Origin: Nemophila menziesii
Taxonomy: Eukaryota; Streptophyta; Magnoliopsida; Boraginales; Hydrophyllaceae
Direction of reading: 5' to 3'
Assembly (NCBI GenBank): GCA_029959085.1
Contig: JARWIR010000023.1
Coordinates: forward strand, 9,003,860-9,067,859
Length of the DNA stretch: 64,000 nucleotides
Below are positions 1 to 8,955 of this stretch, in pieces (positions within the stretch are counted from its first letter, which is position 1; each line of letters begins with the position of its first letter). The notes beneath the pieces are model-generated. The model saw only the letters and a list, made by a program, of their open reading frames with translations. It was not told the DNA's origin and searched no databases. The translations under genes were made by a program, and so were the position numbers.

Positions 1-127
1 AGAACTCAAAAGAAAGGAGATATGGCTGACTATCAAAGATTTATGAATGTGTTGAGAAGTTTGAACATTAACATACCGTTTGTTTACAAAGTGTCTGATC
101 TTAGGACATATATCACCTTCATATTTT
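1..127 (+). pseudogene. Athila-type gag C-terminal fragment
   Basis: The reading frame gives RTQKKGDMADYQRFMN, then a stretch ending DLRTYIT, then a stop. The same sequence occurs at 63300-63427, where it is the last part of a longer decayed gag. In Athila-type gag-PR proteins this kind of stretch (K-rich, YxxFMxxxxxLxINIPF) lies between gag and protease; the LTR-A element has the equivalent at about 49060-49130. It is cut at its 3' side by MULE-related DNA. It marks the left edge of a repeat unit that starts again at 63300. Confidence 0.6.
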
Positions 128-184
128 GACATCCATGATCTCTTAGCCCCAAAAGTATGAGAATTAGACACTTGTCCCTGTTAC

Positions 185-470
185 AAACATGATAAAATAG
201 TTATCTGTTTTGGGGGTAGGTAGATAAAATAGTTAACTGTTTAGGGGGGTAAGTAGATAAAATAGTTAACTTTTTAGGGGGGTAAGTAGACAACATTTGT
301 AGTTGTTGAGGGGGTAAGTAGACAAAATAAGAAACTCTGTAGGGGTAAATAGACAATTGTTTTAGTTGTGTAAGGGATTAAGTAGACAAAATATGAAACT
401 TTGTAGGGGGTAAATAGACATAATATTTAACTGTTTAGGGAGTAAGCTGACAAAATACCTGACTTTTTTA
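185..470. repeat. Minisatellite, about 8 units of ~32 bp
   Basis: About eight degenerate direct repeats of roughly 30-34 bp, each built on GGGGGTAAGTAGAYAAAATA followed by TTAACTGTTT or a variant. They lie between the gag fragment and the last recognisable MULE transposase codons, so they are at the 3' side of the minus-strand transposase. The array recurs at about 63525-63790 with small length changes in the G runs. The motif resembles the short introns of the same MULE (GGGGTTAAATTGTCAATC), which suggests it is part of the element rather than of the host. Confidence 0.75.
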
Positions 471-3018
471 ATGGAAATGTTATAGCATTCGCAAATGTTG
501 TTGAGTAGAAGATCACATTTTGTAAATGTACTAAAATGAGACCTTGAACACGCCTTGTGATCTAGGTTAGAGAGCCATTTGAAAGCATCCTTATCCATGT
601 GTTTAATTTCATCCATTAATTCATCAAATTTGTAAATTGATGGGGCCCTTGCAGCTTCCCACACGTTGTCTTTTAAAGCCAAACCCGAATGCTTGATCTT
701 GAAATTATTATACAGATGCCTTACACAATACCGATATTCAATATCCGGAAGATGTCACTCATGACCTGGAGTAATCCATATAAACACAAACAAAGAAAAA
801 ATCTGTTAGTATTCTTTACAAAAACTATATATTTATACCCATCAAAGATAACCAACCTTTTGTCTATCAGATATGAAAGTCCATTCTTGTTGATTACTTA
901 TACCAAGATCTTGTACCAACAAGTTAAAAAACCATCTCCAAGAGTTACTATCCTCTTTCTCTGCTAGGTAATACACAATTGGGAATATACAGTTGTTCCC
1001 ATAAATTCCAACTGCTGTTAAAATCACACCTGGATGTGGACCTTTTAGGTGTCATCCATCTACCCCAACAACCTTTCTACAACAATCTAAAAACCCTCTT
1101 CTACAACCTCCAAGACCAACATAAAGTCTATGAAATCTTTCTACTCTAGTGAGCTCATCAATAGTAGTTTCAATAGCTACAGTACTTCCAGGGTTACTTC
1201 TCCTGATTTCTGCTGAATAATCGTAAATCTTCTTGTATTGATCCTTGTATTTAACCTCTGTCATGCCTTTTGCTAAGTGATATGTCATGTAGCATGTTCT
1301 GTTACTAACATTAGCTGCATATTCCCGGTGCACTAACTATTGAAAATCACTCACATTAATATAAAGATTCAATCTTATCATCTGTTAGGTTTTCATCGAT
1401 AAGCCTGAAAGGCCTCAATGGTGATTTATTTGTGGAACTCCCCTTACCTACTTTCTCGTCAGACTTCAAAACCTTCAACACTTTATCCAATATATCATTA
1501 ACAGACTTCTCCTTCTCTCCAATATCAGAGAGTTGTTCTTCCAAAGTCTCATTAACAAAATTATTTACTTCTTCTTTCTCACCTTCACCTTCAGTTACAT
1601 TAACATCAGGTGTGTTTTGATCTTCGCAAACAACCTGAAAAGGTAAAAGAAATATACGATCAAATATATGTAAATTAAGGGGGTGATTTGTCAATCAACT
1701 GAAATGTTAAGGGCTAAACTGTCAAATGACTATGTACCTTTATTGTTTCTTCTTCAACTATCTTTTCTTCCATGCTTTTCCTATAATATCATTCACAATT
1801 CTTTTCTTCCAAGCTTCTCATATCAGGCCTTTCATCACAGGTCTTTCCTCCTTCTTCCAAACCAACATTACCTACCTTGTTTAGTTCTTTCTCAGCAAAT
1901 ACTTTCTCTACAGTCTATGAAACTAAATTTTTTACTTCGTCGTTCTCACCTTCAGTTACATTAACATCAGTTGTGTTTTGATCTTCACAAACAACCTATA
2001 AAGTTAAAATAAATATATGGTCAAATATATGTAAATTAGGGGTTAAATTGTCAATCAACTAAAATGTTAAGGGCTAAATTGTCAAATGACTGTGTACCTT
2101 TATTGTTTCCTCTTCAACTGTCTTTTCTTCCACACTTTTCTCACCATGCCTTTCATCACTCTTTTCTTCTACACTTTTCATATTAGGCCTTTCATCATAG
2201 GTTTTATCTACTTCTTCTTGCCCTTCATTACAGTTCTGAACTTCCATCTCATCAAGGTCATTATTGGTATGAACTTTATCTTCTTCTCGTTGCTGAACTA
2301 TTTCTTCAACCTTATTCCAAGTTAATAACAAAGGCATGAAATAAGGAGTTTGAATTTCGTGGTTTTCATGTATTACTGGTTTACTAACAACAAACAGGTC
2401 AACAGTTACGTTGTTCTCTCCAATGCTACACATCTCCATACATTTATCCTTGCAATCTAAACATACTAGACCATCAGGTAGTTTTTTCCCCAATTTCAAA
2501 TAGTTGTACTCCAAGTTACCTTTTATCCCTAACTTCGAAACAGTCTTCTTAAGTACATGTATACTAAATTTGTCATATTCACAACCATCTACATACTCAA
2601 TCTTTAAATCATGGTAATTGCTCGTGTCTTCATTAAATATCCCACAAAAGCGAATCCTTAGTGCAAATTTCTCTGTTACACGATCAATTTCGAATAAATT
2701 AGTTACCCATTACGTTAGGAACCAATTAATGGAAAAATAATTATCAAATATGGATACACTATCAATATGGTAACCAAATCCCGTAATATATACTCCTATT
2801 ACTAACTGAATCCCACCCTTCACGCGTGATATCTAAAAATGTAATAAATATACTCGAAAACCCTACATTTACAGATTAAAAGATCTTAACCAACAAGCAA
2901 AGATTTAGGGGTAATAAATAAACACACTTACTCCATAACGTAAACGGTGCCATTGATCATCTTTCGAGCTAAAGTACATCGTCTTATGCAATCTGGGTTC
3001 TTCGTCTTCTTGTTCCAT
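471..3018 (-). pseudogene. MULE (MuDR-type) transposase pseudogene, copy 1
   Basis: Mutator-like transposase remnant on the minus strand. The likely start ATG is at 3018 (MEQEDEEPRLHKTMYF), followed by a GTAAGT donor. The N-terminal domain continues through about 2700-2514 (EKFALRIRFCGIFNEDT, then LEYNYLKLGKKLPDG), then an acidic Glu/Lys-rich linker. The catalytic part is at 1333-842: SNPGSTVAIE, KVVGVDG, the GxHxG-like HLKGPHPG, AVGIYGNNCIFPIVYYLAEK, and ISDRQK. A later block at 682-480 reads WEAARAPSIYKFDELMDE to NNICECYN. VDG and SDRQ are the positions of the first two catalytic aspartates in MULEs. The Cys expected after VDG is a stop (TGA). There is no zinc-knuckle C-terminus. Introns of about 100 nt are visible at 1635-1737 and 1996-2097. 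Clearly non-functional. Confidence 0.85.
1570..2295 (-). repeat. Internal tandem duplication of a MULE exon-intron unit
   Basis: A 361-bp period repeats within the transposase gene: the exon beginning VVCEDQNT (right of 1634 and 1995 on the minus strand), its acceptor, the ~102-nt intron and the preceding GAAGAAACAATAAAG donor-side exon. The 1635-1737 copy keeps an open frame downstream. The 1738-1995 exon copy contains stops, so the inner copy appears dispensable or dead. The same duplication is present in MULE copy 2 (about 23610-24330), so it predates the macro-duplication. Confidence 0.7.
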
Positions 3019-4010
3019 CCCAAACCAAACCCTCCCTTGTCTTTTAATTTTGATTTTGTTTTAATTTTTTTGTTTTGTTTCGTGTATATATAGGGTAGGC
3101 ATTTCAGAATTACCTATTTTGCCCTTTTAAAAATATGGGGTTAAGATAATTAATTAAATAAAACGGATTAAGAATAAAAAAATAAAAAAATTGCTCTTAA
3201 CGGTGATTTTGGATGGAAAACGTTAGTAACAGACCACGAGTCACGAAAACAAAAGTTAGGGGTTTCTAGTAGAATTAAACAATGGGGCAACTTGTCAATC
3301 TCATAAAAAATTAGGAGCAAAAGGGATAATTCCTCAAACTTATATAAAACCCTCATTTCGGTTACCTTTTCTTCATAAATTAAAAGTAAGAGGAAAAGTT
3401 CCTTGGAGCACCGTAAGATATTCAACGATCTCCATTAGCCGTCTTTTTACCAGTGATGTTTAAATCAGGTACACTCTCCATTCTCCTCAATTTTTTCATA
3501 TTTCCCACTTATTAAGTTGTAATAACGATGAAATATAGCAAAACCTAAAGTAAAAAAAAGTAGGAGATATTGAGGAATTGTTACAATTAAGAAAGAAGTT
3601 TATGCGGTTTGCTGGGTAAAACTATGGATTTCTAGTCCATTGAACAATTTCAATGTAGATGCTCGCTCTATTATGGATTTCCTGACCGCTAAGAGAAATC
3701 AGAATCGTATCTTATACAATACATTTGCACCATAAGGGGCCATATCGGTGAAGAATGAGTTGGGTTAGTTGGGTTAGTGGATTTGGTTGAAACATTATCA
3801 CAATCCGAAGATATCTCATCAACTGCCACCCCACCAATAGCCCTCCCAACCAGTCTTTTTCTCTATATGTGATATTTATGGATAATCATTAATGTATTTT
3901 ATCCATAAATTTAATCATTAAGTTGGGATTATAGCTTGAATTTGAGTTAGATTTGAACTAGTTACTCTTTACTTTTACATATTTACTTGATAATTAAAAA
4001 ATATTAACAT
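3019..4010. other. MULE upstream region, no clear gene
   Basis: AT-rich DNA upstream of the MULE gene. It holds a second TATA-like sequence in plus orientation (TATATAAA at 3351-3358). About 105 bp further on is a short ATG followed by a GTACAC donor-like site (3458-3472). A block at 3600-3720 looks like decayed coding sequence (RSIMDFLTAKRNQNRILYNT in one frame) but I cannot assign it. The region recurs at about 25060-26044. I see no intact gene. Confidence 0.5.
3081..3095 (-). promoter_or_regulatory. Putative TATA box of MULE transposase
   Basis: TATATATA on both strands at about 3084-3092, some 65-75 bp upstream of the minus-strand ATG at 3018, in a T-rich leader. Position and sequence fit a plant TATA box. 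The same element is at about 25120-25130 upstream of copy 2. Confidence 0.4.
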
Positions 4011-4071
4011 AGAAATAATGCTTATTTATTTGGAAGGGATTAATAGTGATTTTTTTATATTTTGCACACAG

Positions 4072-4441
4072 GCAGAAACTCATGTCAAGAATAATATCAT
4101 TACTGAACAAAATCATAAAACGAATAAGATAGTTGGCCGTGACATTTCAGTTAACTATGAAGGTTTAATAATTTCCATGGTAAGATTTAATTTCAGTTTA
4201 CTTTTAATAAGATAGTTGGCGGATGTATTTAGAATTGTTGGGTGGTCAATGCATGGTCTTATGTATTTAATATTGATTTACTGTGTCCGCTTTTTACTAG
4301 ATGGATATTTCTAAAGTGATCAAGAGACGTATCTTGAGCCGAGCAGGGAAGATGAAAAAGCCAGATATTTTTGATGTTCAGCCAATATCTCCTTCCATTG
4401 AAATTCATGGAGAGATTAACTATAAAGATGAAAGGCTTTAG
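4072..4441 (+). pseudogene. Two exon-like blocks, possible captured gene (B1)
   Basis: Block 1 (4072-4179, 108 nt, phase 0) is preceded by CACACAG and followed by GTAAGATTT. It reads AETHVKNNIITEQ... to NYEGLIISM. Block 2 (4301-4441) is preceded by TTTTTACTAG and reads MDISKVIKRRILSRAGKMKK through PDIFDVQPISPSIEIH to a TAG. A third acceptor-like tract (TTTTTTTCTAG) follows near 4508. The intron-exon spacing and open frames look like captured host-gene exons. I do not recognise the protein, and part of it could belong to an unknown element. B2 keeps both blocks; B3 has lost block 2. Confidence 0.35.
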
Positions 4442-5589
4442 CAATGGAGAGGAAATATTCATGATCACAGGAAACTCTGATGCTAATTTTTCCTTTTCTT
4501 TTTTTCTAGGTAAATGGTACTTATTAAAGATGAAAGCTATTAAGCGATTGTTACCTTGGAGAAAATTAGCAGTAGTCTATAAAGTGTTGTTTTGGTACTG
4601 AAAGTGTAGGCGAGGAGCGCTAGGAATAATGTCCATGGTGTAGTAGTTTTGATTGTGATACCTCATCAAATTTTGTTGATGATATTGTGGTAAAAGTTTA
4701 GTCACCTGAGGCCTCACCAGAGTTTACAACATAAAACTTTTTTCAGTTGAATCATGTGAAGTAACTACTATATGTGATATCCTAATTAATTGTGCCACTT
4801 TAAACAGTTCTTTCTTACTTTTTAGTTTATTGTATTAATGTGCAATTTAATTACTATAGATAATTTGTTTGTACTTTCGTATTAAAAGTTATGGTTTTTT
4901 AGTTTTAATTTAAAACTCACATTATATGGGTGGGTTGTGGTTCTCTCTATAAGTCTATAAGTCTATTAAGATCTCTTTTTCTATTTTTTTTTTTTGATTT
5001 CTCTCTATTCTTTATTACGCTGCTCCAACCACATGGGAGCAGCTCGTTCAAAATGTGTTTACTGGTTCTGTTGTTTACCGCAGATTTGGTGTTCCGTGTG
5101 ATTATTTGTGTTAGTGTATTTTTCTGATCCTTAATTGTTGCTTGGTGCTTGGTTAGTTTCCTATCTTTCATCTTGGTTGAAGTTTCCAGTAAAGTAACTA
5201 GGTTGAGTACAAAAGAGTGACCTGGTGAGACACCATTAAATTCAACTTTATTTTTCCTCAAGGATTGCCTATTTAACATAGTCAAGGTTTCTTCACAAAA
5301 ACAATCATAAAAGTTTCAAAAGTGTGTTGAATTTGGGTTCTTAAAGTTTTATAAAGCCATATTTAGGTGTAAGTTGTAAATATGGTTTTTAAGAGCATGT
5401 ATTACTCATGACAAAAAAAAAAGAAAAAAAAAATGTATTACACAAAGGTAGCTTTGGTCGTGATAAAACAAGAAAGATCAGAGAATATGCACATAGTATA
5501 GTACATGCACGGACAACTTCAAGAATATAAATTAGGATAAACTTGAAATATAACAAACGTGAGATAAGAAAAATACATAATAACCATAT

Positions 5590-5690
5590 GGGTTAGCTCA
5601 ACTGTCCAGAGTCTTGGCTTGGTTATTCTTTTAGACGCTACAGATTAGAACTATGTCAATGACACCGGGTCTAAAAGTAACTCTTCCATG
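5590..5690 (+). mobile_element. tRNA-like SINE candidate (B1)
   Basis: TTAGCTCAACTG at 5593-5604 fits a pol III A box. GATTAGAACTATG at 5643-5655 (GATTAGAACCGTG in B3) is a degraded B box about 40 bp downstream. This is the arrangement of tRNA-derived plant SINE heads. No clear tail or target duplication was identified. Copies are at about 11785-11885 and 27405-27505. It is not a functional tRNA: no cloverleaf is supported. Confidence 0.4.
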
Positions 5691-6606
5691 TAACTAAAAA
5701 GAAAATTACTTATAAAACAAACTGCTCCAAATATAAAATTGTGAGCTTATAGGAATGAGTACATAATTTTTTCTGAGTTGATTTTTAAAAAGGTCAAAAA
5801 ACATTCTCTTATTCTCAACAAGTCTAAATTTTAAAACATCAATGGGTTATATTTATATTTGCAATGGGTTGGGAGTTTTTTTATGGGTTACGTATTTTTG
5901 GGTTGTGTATATTTTCCTAATGAGTTGTGTATATTTATCAACAGATTACATGTGATACTTATTAGGCAACAATTTTTTTATAAAGATGTGCTTAAAACCC
6001 AATTTTTGTTAACACCGATGAATGAATTTCTACCTTACTGGGCTCATGATGAGTGCATTGAATTCAAATGATTATTTTCGTCCATACGATTATAAAGAAG
6101 TTAGGAACTCGGAGTATAAGAAACTTGCTTGATCAATACATTAACGATAGCCAACGAACCCTCTTCTCTTATTTTCTATAGATTTTGATCCAATAGATAT
6201 TGGAAACCTCTTCTAAACATCCAAAATCCACATGTCTTACTATATACTTATTTTGGAACAAAAAGAACTAACTTATGAGAGGCCCATAATATTTAGAAAA
6301 AAAATTAGTACTATATATATGAAAGCTCAGAGATTATGAGATTTTGATTCAACAAATATTGGAGACCTCATAGATTCAGCGTTCAGTTTTCAAGTGTGTG
6401 CAGCTATGAAAACTCAAAAGTTGAGATCGGTTTTTTGATGGTGTTGGTGGGAAACTTAGGCGACGCCATTAGTGGAGGTCAGCAATAATGATTTAAAGCT
6501 TACTGCTAGGATTTTATGTGTGGTGGTTAGACGGTTCAGCGTTGGTTTGTTGTTCGAGCAGTTCTGCTAGAGAATGTCGTGTGAAATTATGAAAGTTCGG
6601 TTAACC

Positions 6607-6667
6607 ATGGCGCTTAGAGAATTCAAAAAGAAGATGACATCCACCTCCCAGCTTGCCGACGTAATCC
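6607..6667 (+). other. Short exon-like ORF with donor site (B1)
   Basis: ATG at 6607 opens MALREFKKKMTSTSQLADVI, and the frame meets GTAAGT at 6668. Its GC content is higher than the surrounding DNA, and the block is conserved in B2 (from about 12777) and B3 (from about 28438, where ATG is changed to TTG). It looks like a captured first exon. No function can be given. Confidence 0.3.
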
Positions 6668-6768
6668 GTAAGTCGGTGATTTTTTTTCTTTTCCTTACTT
6701 AGTTTGTAGCTTTATTCTTTCTTTGTATTAATAATGAATATAGAGAAAAGTTTATTATATTTATGTGA

Positions 6769-7050
6769 GAAAAAGACCCCGTGGATACTCAGTAATTTGC
6801 GTTTTAGAAAAATACATACCAAGGTTTTAAAAGTGGACAAACGGGTACACAACATTATATTTTTTGCCTTCCGTTATACCCGATGTTAATTCTAATGTTA
6901 AGTGATGACGTGGTAGGGAAAAAACAGTTATTTCACAACTAAAAAAATTTATAATTTAATAAATAAGTTGTGAATCTGAATGTCCAATTTTGAAAAATTG
7001 GGAATCTATTTGTCAAATTCAAAACATTGGGTATTTAGGAGGTCTTTTTC
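6769..7050. mobile_element. Short inverted-repeat element (MITE-like), B1
   Basis: The left end GAAAAAGACCCCGTGGATAC and the reverse complement of the right end (GAAAAAGACCTCCTAAATAC) form an imperfect terminal inverted repeat of about 25 bp around a 282-bp non-coding body. Copies are at 12939-13222 and 28601-28909. The B3 copy has about 28 extra bp containing CCACGTCA, which can pair with TGACGTGG inside the element. Target duplications are not obvious, so the element class is uncertain. Confidence 0.5.
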
Positions 7051-7169
7051 CCTAAAATAATAAGGGAGCAATCAACATAATTATCTTCACCGAACATAAT
7101 AATAATATCTAGAAAAGTTACGTCTAATATAAATGATATAATAAATAATAATATACTTATGACATTGTT

Positions 7170-8880
7170 CAAACTAGACGTGGGGAATATTATTTCATCG
7201 CTATTGTAGATGATCTCACTAGGTTTGGTTATATCTATTTGATTTTTTGTAAATCTGGAGCATTGAGATGTTTTATGATATTTGTCAATGAAGCAGAAAA
7301 CCAGTTCAAGTGGAAGGTAAAAACCTTAAGGACCGACCGTGGACGTGAATATCTATAATATTAATTTAAATAACCTTGTGATGAAAAGGGGATAGTTAGA
7401 TAGCTTCCTATACACCACAACCGAATGGTGTGGCTGAAAGAAGGAATGGAACAATCCTAGAAATGGTTAGGTCTATGATGACACAAACTAATCTTCCAAT
7501 ATCTTATTAGGAAGATGCGTTGCTTAACGGTATTTATATACTTAACCGAGTACCCACAAAGACAATTCCATCTACTCCTTATGAATTTGGACAGGTAAGA
7601 AACCTAACTTTTCATACTTGTGACCCTGGGTGTCGGCAAGATATGTTCATGACCTATCTCATAAATATGGAAAGTTAGTTCCAAGAGTCAAGAAGTGTAT
7701 CTTTGTAAGATTTCCAAAGAACTCCAAAGGTTACGTGTTTATGGTGAACACGACGGTGACGGTCTTACCAAAATTGCGTCAAGACATATCACATTTTTAG
7801 AAAATGATTTCCCTAGCAGAGGTGAGGTTAATAGAAATTATGTTTTATGTGAATTTAATTATACTCCAAAGATGATATGGAAACAAATATGACACCTAAT
7901 TAGCTAACACATACTCAAGAAGTAAATACTGACACTACTCCACATCATGAGACAGAAGAAACAATTGCATCATCTAGTAATCCTATTTCTCACGATTCTC
8001 AACCTAAGAGAAGTTCTAGAGTTTTAGTTCCTCTTCTTTGGCATAAAATCGAAGGAAAGGTCTTTATGATAACTCCACAAGATGTGAAATGAACCTCGAA
8101 CAGTAAGTACAAATCTTCCATGTCCTGCTAAGAATGAACGAAGTAAAGAAATGGATGAAGAAATGGAGTGGATGAAGAAAATCCAGGTTTGGGAACTGGT
8201 TGATTTCCCAAAAGGACGTAAGACGATTGGGAATAAATGAGTTCTCAAAATTAAAATAAAGCTTCACAATTATATTGAGAGGTATAAATCTCACTTTATA
8301 GCGAAAGGTTATACTCAACGGGAAGGAATAGATTTTGAGGAAACTTTTTCTCTTGTTGTTAGATTTACCTCGTTACGTATTATTTTTTCTATTGCGGCGT
8401 ATCTCAATCTTGATTTTCACCTAATAGATGTTAAAACTTCATTTCATAAAGTTATTTCATCACTGATTTGAAATGATAAGTGAAGACCATTGTGTTATGT
8501 AAGGTGTTCCAAGAAAAAAAAGTGATTTTATCTTTATATGTGGATGAAATCCTATTAGATAAGAATGATAAAGAGTTTAGATTCTCAATTTGACATGAAA
8601 GATATGGAATAATCAAATTATATTCTTGGTGTTAATATTCACAAATATAGGTCTAGACATCTATTATCTTTATCTTAAGAACCTTACATCATGAATATAC
8701 TTGAGCGCTTTAGTATGAGTAAGTGAAATGTCATTGATACTTTTGTAGGAAAAAGAATAAACTTAAGTATTGACATGTATCATAGCACTCCAGAAGAGAA
8801 ACATAATATATCTACGAGAACCATATTCTAGTGCCATTGGTAGTCTTATGTATGAGAGACACTTTGGACTCGGAAACATT
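7170..8880 (+). pseudogene. Ty1/copia integrase-RT remnant (B1)
   Basis: Integrase core: YFIAIVDDLTRFGYIYL, then LRTDRGREYL, a block with [20 protein letters not shown], and YILNRVPTKTIPSTPYE (7190-7590). The IN C-terminal part is near 7690-7890. RT N-terminus: KKIQVWELVDFPKGRKTIG, then FIAKGYTQREGIDFEETFS and LIDVKTSFH (8150-8460). Next comes a large internal deletion, then LSLYVDEIL (8535), where copia has YVDD, and EPYSSAIGSLMYE (8821). The order and motifs are those of plant Ty1/copia pol. Many stops and frameshifts; no LTR identified. Confidence 0.85.
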
Positions 8881-8882
8881 TT

Positions 8883-8955
8883 GAATCCAATAAGATTCGA
8901 TCCCAAGACCTCTTGGTCTCTACATAGTAGTCTAACAACTAGAAAATCTATCGAT
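8883..8955 (-). mobile_element. tRNA-like segment, SINE candidate (B1)
   Basis: On the minus strand the copies read CTAGTGGTTAGAC (A-box-like) and, about 30 nt later, GGGATCGAATC (B-box-like). This is the pattern of tRNA-derived SINE heads. The best-preserved copy is B3 (30740-30808). It sits directly after the copia RT remnant. No anticodon stem can be supported, so it is not called a tRNA gene. Confidence 0.35.

Noticed and set aside
185..470. CRISPR array
   Set aside because: The units are degenerate direct repeats with no unique spacers, in a plant transposon context.
4947..5285. 112-codon minus-strand open frame (NGVSPGHSFVLNLVTLLETS)
   Set aside because: Present in B1, B2 and B3 with small changes, but the frame shows no recognisable motif and its AT-rich Lys/Asn/Thr composition fits chance; a BLASTp hit would change this.
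8883..8955. Functional tRNA gene
   Set aside because: A- and B-box-like motifs are present, but no complete acceptor or anticodon stem can be formed, and the copies differ at paired positions.
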